Of a DNA stretch of 64,000 nt, positions 12,347-23,380 are shown in pieces. Numbering within the stretch: the stretch's first letter is position 1; each line of letters starts with the position of its first letter. The stretch is taken from positions 60,840,119-60,904,118 of the forward strand of contig CM043952.1 in NCBI GenBank assembly GCA_014529385.2, in the 5' to 3' direction. Source of the DNA: Adiantum capillus-veneris (taxonomy: Eukaryota > Streptophyta > Polypodiopsida > Polypodiales > Pteridaceae). Under the pieces are notes generated by a model that was given only the letters and a program-made list of their open reading frames with translations, was not told the DNA's origin and made no database searches. The position numbers and the translations under genes were made by a program.

Positions 12347-12540
12347 TAAAGGGATCGACGGCCCATTTCGGGGCGGATTAAATCCGAACAACACGTAAAT
12401 CCCGACAAAACTAAACGCAGACAATGCAAAAAATCAGCCCCCTACCACCCGATTCTAAACCCACAACCTCACAACCCAGGTTTTGTGACACATGGACTAG
12501 CCATCTCATCCACGTACACATGTTATAGCTTTGTTTATTT
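12347..12540 (-). repeat. SINE-like stretch S2, copy a
   Basis: On the minus strand GAGATGGCTAG (A-box-like) is followed about 45 bp later by GTGGGTTTAGAATC (B-box-like), then GGGGGCTGATTTTTTGC and GGGCCGTCGATCC. The same stretch occurs at 18490-18690 and 25310-25502 at the equivalent place in the repeat unit, so it spread with the unit. tRNA derivation is an inference from box spacing. Confidence 0.5.
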
Positions 12541-13249
12541 TTTAAATCTTTTATTATAAGCAATAGGCACGGTCCAAGTTTAAGGGATTTAATTTTTTAT
12601 CTGGTTTAGTTTTTGAATTGACACGCACGAGTGCGACCTTCCCAGCCTTTATGCGTGCACTTCCTTGCCCTTCATCCCCCCCCCCCCCCCCTCTCCCCTC
12701 CCTCTTTTAATGCTATGCGTTACATAGTCACAAGGCCAATCTAACCACATATTTGATAAACCCCCCCTCAGTTTGTACAATCTCTTACAATAAGAGCATA
12801 ATTAGTAGACAGCTCAATGTCACTAAAGCATAATTTATGTTGCAACACTTATCATGCATGGAATGGATAACTTTATTCAATTCCATGCATAACTTTATTC
12901 AAGACTAGAAACAAGAAACGTTAAAGTAAGAAACAATGTAAAATGCATTTAACTATAGAAAATAGAAGCAATGTAAATGACATCTAATTGTTGTGGGCCA
13001 ATATATATTTGTTGAATCAAGGCACCATGTGCAGGAAGGAGAGAGAGAGAGAGAAGAAGGGGGGGATTGTAATTCATAGTTGCTCATGGAATATTTCGTG
13101 TTGATTCGAACGATATGATGCTCACCTTGTAGGTCACGGATTGAATCCTAGAATTTTTCATAGGTGCGCCGCTTGGTCCTCCCTTTTTTATTATTTTTTT
13201 GAAAAGCATGTACGCAAACATCAGTCGCTTATCTGTTTGGTGTGTAAAT

Positions 13250-14060
13250 AGCCTTATTTAGGCGTGGCTCCTTTGCAGGCACAATTAGGATTATCTTTCC
13301 CTTTAGCAAGTGGCCATGTGCGCACTGTATATGAATTTAAAGAATTCTCCACCCACCCAACTTGGGCCAGAGTATTCATAAATGAATGCAACTTGCTAGC
13401 CAGCCTTGCCTATCCTATCGTGGCACACACACCAAGAAACTCTCTCTTTCTCTCTACTCTATCTTCTATGTTTTGCGTTCTAACTTCTATTTCCAGAGCG
13501 TTGGGGTGCTTCCTCTGCAGGTGAGGGTAGCCATAGCTGCAATTAGCTAAGGTGCAGACTTTGGAGCATGCTACTAGCCCTAAATCAGCAGGGAACACGT
13601 CTACCCCTGATAGTTTGCTGTGAGCGACTCAGCGACCCTCTTCACTGTCAGAATTGCAATGGGTATTCGCAAGCAATCACTCATCCAACATCCCACATCC
13701 TGCTAGCCGGCATCCTACTTCCAACATTGTTGCTAATAGCCATCATCCCCTAGCGTGGACACTTCCTCACCTATTGTCCACGACCCTTTGCAACTCTCCA
13801 TGTCTGCTTATATCATTTGCTAGCTCGTATGGTGTGTTTTCTTAAACTCCTTTGCTTCTACTATTGGGATAAGTAGATAGTTAAGTACAATTTTATCACT
13901 AGTACCTCTTTCATGACCCATTTTCCAGCTCGTATGGTCTGTTTTCTCAAACCTCTCTCCTTCTAATGTTGTGATACGTAGACAGCTGAGTAAAATTTTA
14001 CCACTTTGTTGACCCTTTATCTCTTTCTGTGACACAATAATAGGCTTTGGCAATGTTTGG
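13250..14060 (-). pseudogene. ORF-C of the 5.3-kb unit, copy 1
   Basis: A coding-like segment that recurs in three copies of the unit. On the minus strand a frame from about 14053 has SKPIIV-type start residues, a TDHTSWKMGHERGTSDKI stretch and LNYLLIP, then stops. A later frame (13598-13410) has ANCSYGYPHLQRKHPNALE and VERKREFLGVCATIG, followed past a stop by a segment ending CACKGATPK. Length is about 250 codons with stops and shifts. I do not recognise the family and see no catalytic motif. It could be the second half of ORF-B's protein or a separate protein. Confidence 0.5.
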
Positions 14061-14149
14061 ACCTTGGACTTCTTGAATGACAGTCATCTTAGATTGAGAA
14101 ATTCCACAAAAATTGTATGTCTCATAAATGAAAGGTTCTTTCCAACTTA

Positions 14150-14970
14150 CAGTCTCCTCACATAGGAATGGCCGATGTTATGGTCCGTGCGTTTACTCCT
14201 ATTGCTTCTTTGATTGTTTTTTGTTGAAGTTGAAACAAGTCGAGAACAATCACTTGTTGCTTGAAGATGGAAGGGACCTCGTCTCTGTAAAAGAGTTCCA
14301 TTGGCATTGAGACTTTAAACTCTTGTTGCCAAGCTTTATTGCGATTTTTTGAACTGAAGTCAACTTCTATGTACTGCTTTTTTTCTGTTGTCATTATGAA
14401 AATGTAAAATTTATTTTTGTGTCATGATCACCTTCCTTTATAAGATTCTGATGCCAATGGCTAGATTAGCATAATTCCTCTCAGTTCACCTCTCTAGTTC
14501 TTTGATAAGACTCCTTTTGCTACCATTCTAAAAGGAAACTCCCGTGACCACTGTAGGATAAAGTTTTTTTGAGTCCGAGCTTTTGCATGGTCGAAATGAA
14601 AAGTCAGCCTCCTTTGAAGTCCTAGCCAGGCGCATTCTGGACATCCCCATGTTGTCTATAACATCTGTTGTGCTCATACCAAGTGGGCATACCCTCATTG
14701 CGAATGCATCATGGATTTTGTTGACGAACCAGTTTGTTGTTAATTCATGTGTACTGCTCGAATCTCCTCTTAGTTACACTAAACTTGTGGTGTTCTTTTT
14801 GAACTGAAACGTGATCTTCCACTTGCTCTGAACTGCTTGGCACCATTTTTCAAAATTGATGTAAGGTATATTATCTGCTATGGGGTATGGTCCCTTACTG
14901 CCAAGAATTTGAAACATGGAGATTGCTTTCTTAAGTCCTCTTTGTAAGACTTGAAATACATCTGTCAAAA
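14150..14970 (-). pseudogene. ORF-B of the 5.3-kb unit, copy 1
   Basis: The most conserved coding-like part of the repeat unit, broken here by stops and frameshifts. Minus-strand frames give VFQVLQRGLKKAISM, INFEKWCQAVQSKWK and, after a gap, VSMPMELFYRDEVPS and IVLDLFQLQQ, ending IPM-stop at about 14158. The full span is about 250-270 codons. No transposase, polymerase or protease signature is evident. The family is unknown to me. Confidence 0.5.
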
Positions 14971-15094
14971 GCCTTTGATGGCAATACCCCCTTTTTTTTC
15001 ATTTTTGATGTGGTTATTGAACAAATATATATCAAATAATGTAAGTTTTATTTCTAAAAATCTTAATCAAAAGAATTTTTCTTGCAATACTCTT

Positions 15095-15165
15095 GACAAA
15101 GCTCATCAAATTCTTAAAAAACGGGGGGTGGTGATGGGGGGGGGGGGGGGGGAATGAGCTTTGTC
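15095..15165. repeat. Palindrome with poly-G loop, copy 1
   Basis: GACAAAGCTCAT at 15095 faces ATGAGCTTTGTC ending at 15165, with a loop containing a run of about 17 G. The same arrangement, with C in the loop, is at 26379-26461. Confidence 0.75.
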
Positions 15166-15211
15166 ATATTTTTGTTAATTTTGTGGAGTTAATCCAAAAA
15201 TTTAATGAAAT

Positions 15212-15372
15212 CTATTTGATAATCCGTATGCTTTAATCCCCCTTTTTGTTAAAATTTTGGATTAAAGCATACGAACTATCAGATAAATTTAATGAAATCT
15301 ATAGGATAATCGGTATGCTTTAATCCCCCTTTTTTGCCATTTTGGATTAAAGAATATGAATTATTTGATAGA
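15212..15372. repeat. Tandem hairpins, copy 1
   Basis: Two inverted-repeat units built from GGATTAAAGCATACGAA and its complement, separated by short C- or T-rich loops. The hairpins recur near 21165-21325 and 26171-26330. Confidence 0.8.
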
Positions 15373-15908
15373 TTTGACATGATCGCCAAAAACGTTATTA
15401 AGCAAAACTTGAAGAAAGCCAGTATTCGCAAGAAGACAGTCCGCAAAGAACCGTTCAACATGGAAAAAAAGGGGGGGGAGGGGGGGGCAGAGCCCCCCCA
15501 TCATCCATGTGCGCTTCTGGCACCAACACACAGTACCAATAATACCAATACCAATATCAATACTACCAGTCATATTTCTCATCAAAATGAGATTGATGTG
15601 ATGACATAAGTAGAAAGAATCCCCCTCATATATGAAAAGATAAAAAAGGTGATTCGTTGGTTGCCTTCAACGATCCTCTCTTGAATTCTCAATGTAGCAT
15701 TTAACCTTCTCTCATTTGACTCAAACATATTGTCAGTCTACCTGCTCGAGCTAACACAAGTACCTCCTCTCTCTCACACACTACTGCCATTCCGACGAAA
15801 AACGGGGGGGGGGGGGGGGACTTTTTTTTGTCGATTTGATGAGCTTTGTCAACGATATTGTAGGAAAAATGCTTTTGATTATGCTTTTTGAAATAAAACC
15901 TACATTAT

Positions 15909-16742
15909 TTGATATATAGTTGTTCAAGTTGTTCAATAACCACATCAAAAACGCAAATAAGGGGGTATTGCCATCAAAAGCTTTTGACAAATGTATTTCA
16001 AGTCTTACAAAGAGGACTTAAGAAAGCAATCTCCATCTCCATGTATGAAATTCCTCGTAGTAAGAGACCATACCCCATAGCAGATAATATACCCTACATC
16101 AATTTTGAAAAATGGTGCCAAGCAGTTCAGAGCAAGTGGCAGATCACGTTTCAGTTCAAAATGCACACCACAGGTTTAGTGTATCTAACAGGAGATTTGA
16201 GCAGTAAACATGAATTAAGAGCAAACTGGTTCGTTAACAAAATCCATGACGCGTTCGCAATGAGGGTATACCCACTTGGTATGACCACAACATATGTAAT
16301 AGACAACATGGGGATGTCAAGAGTGCGCCTGGCTAGACTTCAAAGGAGGCTGACTTTTCATTCGGACCATTCAAAAGCTCCCACTCTGAAAGCTTTAATC
16401 CTAGAGAGCTAGACTGAGAAGAATTATGCTAATCTAGCTATTGGCATCAGAATCTTTATAAAGGAAGGTGATCATGACACAAAAACAAATTTAACATTTT
16501 TTATGATGACAACAGAAAAAAAACAGTACACAAAAGTTGACTTCAGTCCAAAAAAATGCAATAAAGCTAGGCAATGGGAGTTTGACGTCTCAATGCCAAT
16601 GGAACTCTTTTACAGAGACGAGGTCCCTTCCAGCTTCAAGCAACAAGTGATTGTACTCGACTTGTTTCAACTTCAACAAAAAATAATCAAAGAAGCCATA
16701 GGAGTAAGTGCAAGGAGCATAACAACGGCCATTCCTATGTGA
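15909..16742 (+). pseudogene. ORF-B of the 5.3-kb unit, copy 2
   Basis: A plus-strand frame is open from 15909 to 16412. It includes VFQVLQRGLKKAIS, RPYPIADNIPYINFEKWCQA, NWFVNKIHDAFAMRVYPLGM and VIDNMGMSRVRLAR. It then leaves the frame seen in copies 3 and 4 and stops. Another frame (16503-16742) carries VSMPMELFYRDEVPS and IVLDLFQLQQ and ends IPM-stop. Together they cover the ORF-B span of copy 3. A small deletion near 16345-16430 removes codons present in the other copies. Function unknown. Confidence 0.55.
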
Positions 16743-16839
16743 GGAGACCGTAAGTTGGAAAGTACCTTTCATTTGGCAGACAATTTTTGTGGAGTTGCTC
16801 AATCTAAGACGACTGTCATTCAAGAAGTCCAAGGTCTAA

Positions 16840-17650
16840 AAATGTGCCAAAGCCTATTATTGCGTCACAGAAAGAGATAATGGGTCAACAAAGTGGTAAA
16901 ATTTTCTTGGACTGTCTACGTATCAGTACACCAGGAGGAGAAGGGTGTGAGAAAATAGACCATACGAGCTGGTAAATCGGTCATGAAAGAGGTACTAGTG
17001 ATAAGATTTTACTTAACTATCTACTTATCCCAACAGCAGAAGCAAAACAGTTTAAGAAAACAGACCATGCGAGCTAGCAAATGATATAAGCAGACATCGA
17101 AAATTGCAAAGGGGATTATGGCTATCAATAACAATTTTGGATGTAGGACGTCGGCTAGAAAGATGTGGGACGATGGGTGAGTGTAAGGATGTGGGGCAGG
17201 TCTAAAGCCACCAACTCGAAGGCTGTGAATACCAATTGCAGTACCGACAGTGAAGAGGGTCGTTGAGTTGCTTACAGCAAACTACCAGGGGTCGAGCTAT
17301 TCCCTAATGATTCAGGGCTAGTAGCATGCTCCAAAGTTTGCACCTTAGCTAATTGCAGCTATGGCTACCCTCACCTGCAGAGGAAGCACCTCAACGCACT
17401 GGAAGTAGAAGTTAAAACGCAAAACATAGAAGACAGATTAGAGAGAAAAAGAGAGTTTCTTGGTGTGTGTGCCACAATAGGATAGGCAAGTCTGGATAGC
17501 AAGTTGCGTTCATTTATGAATACTCTAGCCCAAGTTGGATGGGTGGAGAATTCTTTAGATTCGTGTACGGTGTGCACATGGCCACCTGCTAAAGGAAAAG
17601 TGAATCCTAATTATGCCTGCAAAGGAGCCACGCCTAAATAAGGATGTTTA
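16840..17650 (+). pseudogene. ORF-C of the 5.3-kb unit, copy 2
   Basis: Plus-strand segment homologous to 13250-14060 (inverted) and 22200-23000. It contains the GQQSGK, TIRAG/HTSW-like and ANCSYGYPHLQRKH regions in shifting frames, ending in CKGATPK and a stop near 17637. Several stops make it non-functional. An antisense open stretch at 17371-17577 is its shadow. Confidence 0.45.
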
Positions 17651-17829
17651 CACACCAAACAGACAAGCGACTGATGTTTGCGTACATGCTTCACAGAAAA
17701 GTGATAAAAAAGGGAGTGCCAGGTGGTGCACCTATGAAAAATTCTAGGATTTGATTCGTGACCTACAAGGTGAGCATCATATCTTTCGAATCAACACGAA
17801 ATATTCCATGGGCAATTGCAAATTACAAA

Positions 17830-18335
17830 CCCCCCCCCCTCCCCCTCTCTCTCTTCTTCTTCTTCCCCTCCCTCCCTCCCTCTCTCTCTCTCTCTCTGGC
17901 GTGCACATGGTGCCTTGATTCTGCAAATATATATTGGCCTGGAACAATTAGATGTCATTTACATTGTTTCTTGTTTCTATAGTTAAATGCATTTTACATT
18001 GTTTCTTACTTTAACGTCTCTTGTTTCTAGTCTTGAATAAAGCCAACCATTCCATGTACGATGAGTGTTGCAACATAAATTATGCTTTAGTGACATTGAC
18101 ATGACTATTAATTGTGCTCTTATTGTAAGAGATTGTACTTCGTCAGAGTGATATTCTTTGAGTCTTGGGTAAACCCATCCCCTTTTTTTTTTTGTTTGTT
18201 GGGGGTGTTTGGGTGGGGGGGGGGGGGGGGGGGGGGATTTACGATGAAGGACAAGGAAGTCCACGCACAAAGGCTGGGAGATATTCTTTGAGTCTTTTTT
18301 TTTTTGGGGGGGGGGGGGGGCGGGGGGGAGGGGGG
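17830..18335. repeat. Homopolymer and CT-rich tracts of copy 2 link region
   Basis: C and CT runs at 17829-17898 and G runs at 18213-18236 and 18305-18333. A block GATGAAGGACAAGGAAGTCCACGC is duplicated at about 18243 and 18342. The surrounding AT-rich sequence (17945-18115) matches 24862-25020. Confidence 0.85.
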
Positions 18336-18489
18336 GATTATGATGAAGGACAAGGAAGTCCACGCACAAAGGTTGGGAGATAGCAGTTGTGAGTGTCAAC
18401 TCAAAAACTAAACCAGATTACAAATTAAATCCCTTAAACCCGGACAGTGCCTATTGCTTATAATAAAAGATTTTAAAAATGAACAAAGC

Positions 18490-18690
18490 TACAACATGTG
18501 CACACGGATGAGATGGCTAGCCCATGTGTCACAAAACGTGGGTTGTGAGGTCATGGGTTTAGAATCAAGTGGTAGGGGGCTGATTTTTTGCATTGTGTGC
18601 GATTAGTTTTGTCCCATTTTTGTGTTGTTCAGATTTAATCGGCCTCACGATCTCACCTTGGACATTTTGGGCTGTCGCTCCCCTTAAACA
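18490..18690 (+). repeat. SINE-like stretch S2, copy b
   Basis: GATGAGATGGCTAG, then GGTCATGGGTTTAGAATC, GGGGGCTGATTTTTTGC and TGTTGTTCAGATTTAATC, followed by C- and A-rich sequence. Matches copies at 12347 (inverted) and 25310. Confidence 0.5.
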
Positions 18691-18739
18691 ACCCCCACCC
18701 CCCCACCACCACCACAAAACCCAAAAAAAAAAAAAAACT

Positions 18740-19969
18740 TAATGCAATGTGTTACTTAATGTCGTCGGTAGATTGGAGTCCTAGGTTTGAATGGAGTTTT
18801 GATGATCTTCAAGTTGATATGGATCCTTGAGATGCAAACTCGTGTATTTAATGGCTCGTCATGTAAAAGCTAAGAGAGGGAGTAGCGCATCTAAAGAGGT
18901 TGAGGAGTACACATAGGAAAATTTGAGCATCCATGTTGACATTTATATTGTGGATGCCATGCTTTTTAGAACTAGGTTGCGTGACATTGTTGTCCAGCAA
19001 ACTTCCCAATCAAATTTTATCTACAACTTCATATTGAACAAGATTTATGCCTAAGATTTACATCAAAAGGAATGAACGGCTCTGCTTCGCACTAGTGGCC
19101 ATCAAGTCTTTTGAGCGATCCTCACTTGCTTGTTGTTGTATGGTGCTTTTGATTGTCCCTTTGACTGCATACAGTGTTTGTTTAGTGTTTGTTTGGTGAT
19201 TGGAGGCTCGCACTGAAAAACAAAACAACTTTCTCCACACGGCCTACTCTTACCTAGAGTGGATGGAATGATGTGACATGTTGAGAAAATTGATTTTTCC
19301 TTATGAGGAAAATGCTCATTGTTCTGAATGCTTGCAAACAGCCAAAGAACTAGCTTCATGACCTTGAAGAATTCAATCATATATGCATGGTAAGAATATT
19401 TGGTAAGAATCTTTATATAAACTATGCTGAGATGAATTCTCTAGTAGACAGATTGGGAGTTTGGCAGACTAGGGGGCTTAGTTTGACAAACTATATTAGG
19501 AGATTTTTTGTGCTTGTATGAGCTAACAAGTCAAGTCCATCCTTTTTGGGATGCCTAGAATGTCGAATTATAATATCTTGTCTATGCATGCACGGCCAGT
19601 GGACTGTCTTTCAAAAAATGTGATTTGTGCACTTGTCATATCCAAATATATGTAGCTCGCCATGTGAAATTGTCTTATGCATATGGGGACACATCCTCAA
19701 TTGTGGGCTTATGTTAATTTGTTAACTTTTATTAGGACAAAAGCAAGCTCATTTTGGGGCCTTTTGACCCAAATGACAATATGTTTGAGACAAATGAGAG
19801 AAGGGTAAATGTTACATTCAGAATTCAAGAGATGATTGCTGAAGGCGACCAACCAAACTCCTTTTCTATGACACTATCTTTTTATATCTTAGCGGGATTC
19901 TTTCTACTTATGTCATCACATCAACCTCATTTTGATCAGAAATATCATTCCCTCTTTGGAAATCTTGAC
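18740..19969 (+). other. Spacer of the repeat unit, weakly coding-like
   Basis: Homologous to 11410-12250 and 15575-15738 (both inverted), absent from copies 3 and 4. A frame at 19754-19972 begins PFDPNDNMFETNERRVN and is matched in the inverted copy at 15738-15575 as DNMFESNERRLN. It may be an upstream exon-like or reading-frame remnant. No known motif. Confidence 0.4.
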
Positions 19970-20750
19970 TAGTAGTATTGATATTGGTATTGGTATCGAT
20001 ACTGGTATTGGTACTGGTAGTACTGGTATTGGTATTGGTACTGTACTCAGAGATTCTTTTTTATTGTACTAGTATTGGTACTATACGGGTATTGGTATTG
20101 GTATTGGTATTGTATTGTAGTAACCGTACCGGTACTGGTATTGCTATATTGACTGCTATAAGGGTACTGGTATGGGTACTAGTATACTAATACGGGTATT
20201 GGTAATGTACTCAGATTTTCTGTTTGTTGTACTAGTATTGGTACTCTATGGGTACTGGTATTGTAATGGTACTGTACTGGAGTATAGTAGTATATCAATA
20301 CCAATATTGGTACTGCCAGAACAACTCAATACTAGTACCAGTACCAATACAATTCAATACCAGTACTCGTACAGCTCATTACCAGTTCATTATGCATATT
20401 ATCTCTTATCGTATTGTAATGGTACTAGTACGAGTATAGTAGTATGTCAATACTAGTACCGGTACTGCCAGAACAACTCAATACTAGTAACAGTACAATA
20501 CAATACCAATACCAATACAATTCAATACCAGTACCCGTACAGTTCAATACCAGTTAATTATGCATATTATCTCTTATCGTATTGTAATGGTACTGTACTG
20601 GTACTAGTATGAGTATAGTAGTATATCAATACCAGTACTGGTACTGCCAAAACAACTCAATACTAGTACCAGTACAATACAATACCATTACCAATACAAT
20701 TCAATACCAGTACCCGTACAATTCAATACCAGTTAATTATGCATATTATC
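19970..20750 (+). repeat. GGTAYT hexamer-like array, copy 2, with 168-179-bp tandem units
   Basis: The first part (to about 20290) is mainly GGTAYT. After that the array alternates between GGTACT and AGTACC orientation. The block ATGCATATTATCTCTTATCG recurs at 20392, 20560 and 20739, so the distal part is tandem units of about 168 and 179 bp. Confidence 0.85.
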
Positions 20751-20928
20751 TCTTATCGTACATAATATAGAGTATACGTAATGTTATATGATATTTATCT
20801 TTCATAGTCAGGTCGAGTTTGGTTTTAGTTAGTTTGGTCTTTGTCCGTGCATAATGTGAATCTCAAACCTTAGGTTTAAAGCATTACTACTTTGGGAACC
20901 CATCGTCTACCTGCTTGAGCTAACACAG

Positions 20929-20933
<5 letters not shown>

Positions 20934-21009
<76 letters not shown>
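20934..21009. repeat. (CT)n microsatellite
   Basis: About 76 bp of CT at the equivalent place to shorter CT runs at 15767 and 25984 and the GA run at 10801. Confidence 0.97.
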
Positions 21010-21012
<3 letters not shown>

Positions 21013-21164
21013 GCCGATCCGACGCTAGAAGCACGTGCGGATGATGGGGGGCTTTGCCCCCCCCCCCCCCTCCACATTGAACGGTTATTTGCGGATTGTC
21101 TTCTTGCGATTATTGGCAATCTTCAAGTTTTGCTTAATAACGTTTTTGGCGATCATGTTAAATA

Positions 21165-21325
21165 TATATGATAATTCGTATGCTGTAATCCAAAATTGCA
21201 AAAAAAAAGGGAGAAAAAAGCATACAAATTATAAGATAGATTTCATTAAATTTATCTGATAATTCGTATGCTTTAATCCAAAATTGCAAAAAAAAGGGGG
21301 TATATAAGCATACAGATTATCAGAT
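21165..21325. repeat. Tandem hairpins, copy 3
   Basis: Two inverted-repeat units of the ATTCGTATGCTTTAATCC family, each with an A-rich and G-rich loop. Same cassette as 15212-15372 and 26171-26330. A C run of about 14 lies just upstream at 21057-21070. Confidence 0.8.
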
Positions 21326-21379
21326 AGATTTCATTAAATTTTGGTATTAACTCCACAAAATTAACAAAAATTTGACAAA

Positions 21380-22096
21380 GCTACTCCTACATCAATTTTG
21401 AAAAATGGTGCCAAACAGTTCAGAGCAAGTGGCAGATCACGTTTCAGTTCAAAACACACACCACAGGTTCAGTGTATCTAACAGGAGATCCGAGCAGAAC
21501 ACATGAATTAACGGCAAACTGTTTTGTGAGCAAAATCCATGATGCGTACGCAATGAGGGTATGCCCACTTGGTATGAGCACAACATATGTAATAGACAAC
21601 CTGGGGATGTCTAGAGTGCACCTGGCTAGGACTTCAAAGGAGGCTGACCTTTCATTCCAACCATGCAAAAGCTCGCACACAAAAAACCTTAATCCTGCAG
21701 TGGTCGAGGAATTGCCTTTCAGAATGAAAGCAAAAGGAGTCTTATCAAAGAACTAGAGAGGTGGACTGAGAAGAATTACGCTAATCTAGCTATTGACATC
21801 AGAATCTTTAAAAGGAAAGTGATCATGACACAAAAACAAATTTGACATTTTTTATGATGACAATAGAAAAAAAGCAGTACACAGAAGTTGACTTCAGTCC
21901 AAAAAAAAAAATCAATAAAGCTGGGCAACGAGAGTTTGAAGTCTCAATGCCAATGGAACTCTTTTACAGAGACAAGGTCCCTTCCATCTTCAAGCAACAA
22001 GTGATTGTTCTCGACTTGTTTCAACTTCAACAAAAAATAATCAAAGAAGCCATAGGACTAAGCGCAAGGAGCATAACAAGGGCCATTCCTATGTGA
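21380..22096 (+). pseudogene. ORF-B of the 5.3-kb unit, copy 3
   Basis: Plus-strand coding-like segment. The frame at 21472-21756 contains HELTANCFVSKIHDAYAMRV, PLGMSTTYVIDN and LGMSRVHLARTSKEADLSF. Downstream KRSLIKELERWTEKNYAN lies in another frame, and 21842-22096 holds VSMPMELFYRDKVPS and IVLDLFQLQQ and ends IPM-stop. It spans about 240 codons with at least two frameshifts. Because the same residues recur in four copies, the segment probably derives from a real protein-coding gene. Its family is unknown to me. Confidence 0.55.
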
Positions 22097-22139
22097 GGAA
22101 ATTTTAAGTTGGAAAGTACGTTCCATTTATGAGACATAC

Positions 22140-23000
22140 AATTTTTGTGGAATTGCTCAATCTAAGACGATTGTCATTCAAGAAGCCCAAGGTCCAAAAA
22201 TGTGTCAAAGCCTATTATTGTGTCACGGAAAGAGATAATGGGTCAACAAAGTGGTAAAAGTTTATTGAACTGTCTTCGTGTCACAACAATAGAAGAAGTC
22301 AAGTGTGAGAAAACAGACCATACGGGCTGGCAAATGGGTCATGAAAGAGGTACTGGTGATAAAATTCTACTTAACTATCTACTTATCCCAACACCAGAAG
22401 CACTAGAAAATGATATAAGTAGACATGGAGAGTTGCAAATGGTCACCGACAGAATGTGAGGAAGTGTCCACGCCAGGGGATGATGGCTATAAGCAACAAT
22501 GTTGGAAGTAGGATGCCGGCTAGCAGGATGTGGGATGTTGTGTGAGTGATTGCTTTTGCCTGGGGCAGGTTTAAGGCACCAACTTGAAGGCTGCAAATAA
22601 CCATTGTAGTACTGTCAGTGAAGAGGGTCGTTGAGTCTCTCACAACAAACTACCAGGGGCAGAGATTTTCCCTGATCATTCAGGGCTAGTTGCATGCTCC
22701 AAAATCTTCACCTTAGCTAATTGCAGCAATGGCTACCCTCACCTGCAAAGGAAGCACCTCAACACACTGGAAATAGAAGTTAGAATGTGAAACACAGAAG
22801 ACGGAGTAGTGAGAAAGAGAGAGTTTCTTGATGTGTGTGCCACGATAGGATAGGCAAGGCTGGCTAGCAAGTTGCGTTCATTTATGAATAATCTAGTCCA
22901 AGTTGGGTGGGTGGAGAATTCTTTAGATTCGTGTACGTTGCACACATGACCACCTGCTAAAGGAAAAGAAAATCATAATTGTGTCTGCAAAGGAGCCATG
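22140..23000 (+). pseudogene. ORF-C of the 5.3-kb unit, copy 3
   Basis: The best-preserved copy. A frame at 22202-22459 contains SKPIIVSRKEIMGQQSGKSL, TDHTGWQMGHERGTGDKI and LNYLLIP. Reading continues in nearby frames through GMMAISNNVGSRMPASRMWD to about 22620, then NGYPHLQRKHLNTLEIE and KREFLDVCATIG, and ends near 23000 in CKGAMPK-stop. The total is about 260-280 codons with a few stops. No known domain is recognised. The Cys and His residues near the end do not form a standard zinc motif. Confidence 0.5.
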
Positions 23001-23380
23001 CCTAAATAAGGATGTTTATACACCGAACAAACAAGCCACTGATGTTTGCGTACATGCTTTGCAAAAAAATAAAAATTTTGGAACCTTACCATTTTGGAAG
23101 TCTTAATGGGTTGAACCTTAGGGTCTTTTAAGCCCATTGTTGCACATGGCTCTTTTGCAGATGGCCCCCCCTTTGTATCCCTATTTTCCCTCCTTTGGAT
23201 CCCTACTGTGGTCGGTCTGCTAGCTTAACCAAAATTCTAGCTTTTTCTCCCCTGGCACTTCCCCATATTAAATGATCAGTTTAACATGAGAAAATCATTT
23301 AGGAGAATTAGATATTGATTATTATGAAAATTTCATCACCAAAACTAAGATCATGAAATGTACATTTGTCATCCACAAAT

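Larger units (their letters stand above)
10840..15738 (-). repeat. 5.3-kb repeat unit, copy 1 (inverted)
   Basis: This region is the reverse complement, block by block, of 15738-20930: terminal AT block, GGTAYT array, spacer, SINE-like stretch, ORF-C, ORF-B, palindrome and hairpins. Matching points such as 13262 with 17640 and 14802 with 16158 place the symmetry centre near 15.5 kb. The right edge is sharp: at 15738 sequence homologous to 19760 switches to sequence homologous to 20905. It lacks reverse transcriptase, integrase or transposase motifs. It may be a non-autonomous element, an integrated foreign sequence or a host repeat. Confidence 0.85.
15738..20930 (+). repeat. 5.3-kb repeat unit, copy 2
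   Basis: Direct copy beginning with TACCTGCTCGAGCTAACACA and a short CT run. The hairpin cassette is missing: sequence jumps at about 15795 to the palindrome's right arm with a 16-G run. ORF-B, ORF-C, a link, AT block, SINE-like stretch, spacer and hexamer array follow. ORF-B to ORF-B spacing to the next copy is about 5.3 kb. Confidence 0.85.

Noticed and set aside
13264-13845. Plus-strand ORFs opposite ORF-C
   Set aside because: Shadows of the minus-strand ORF-C copy; the same shadows appear on the opposite strand of copies 2 and 3.
15334-15609. ORF with DRFDMIAKNVIKQNLKKA, also at 26003-26206 on the other strand
   Set aside because: It reads through the hairpin cassette, where both strands are open because of the inverted repeats. 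It recurs, but the internal repeats explain it better than coding.
19978-20456. ORFs of Leu-Val and Gly-Thr repeats
   Set aside because: They are translations of the GGTAYT array.
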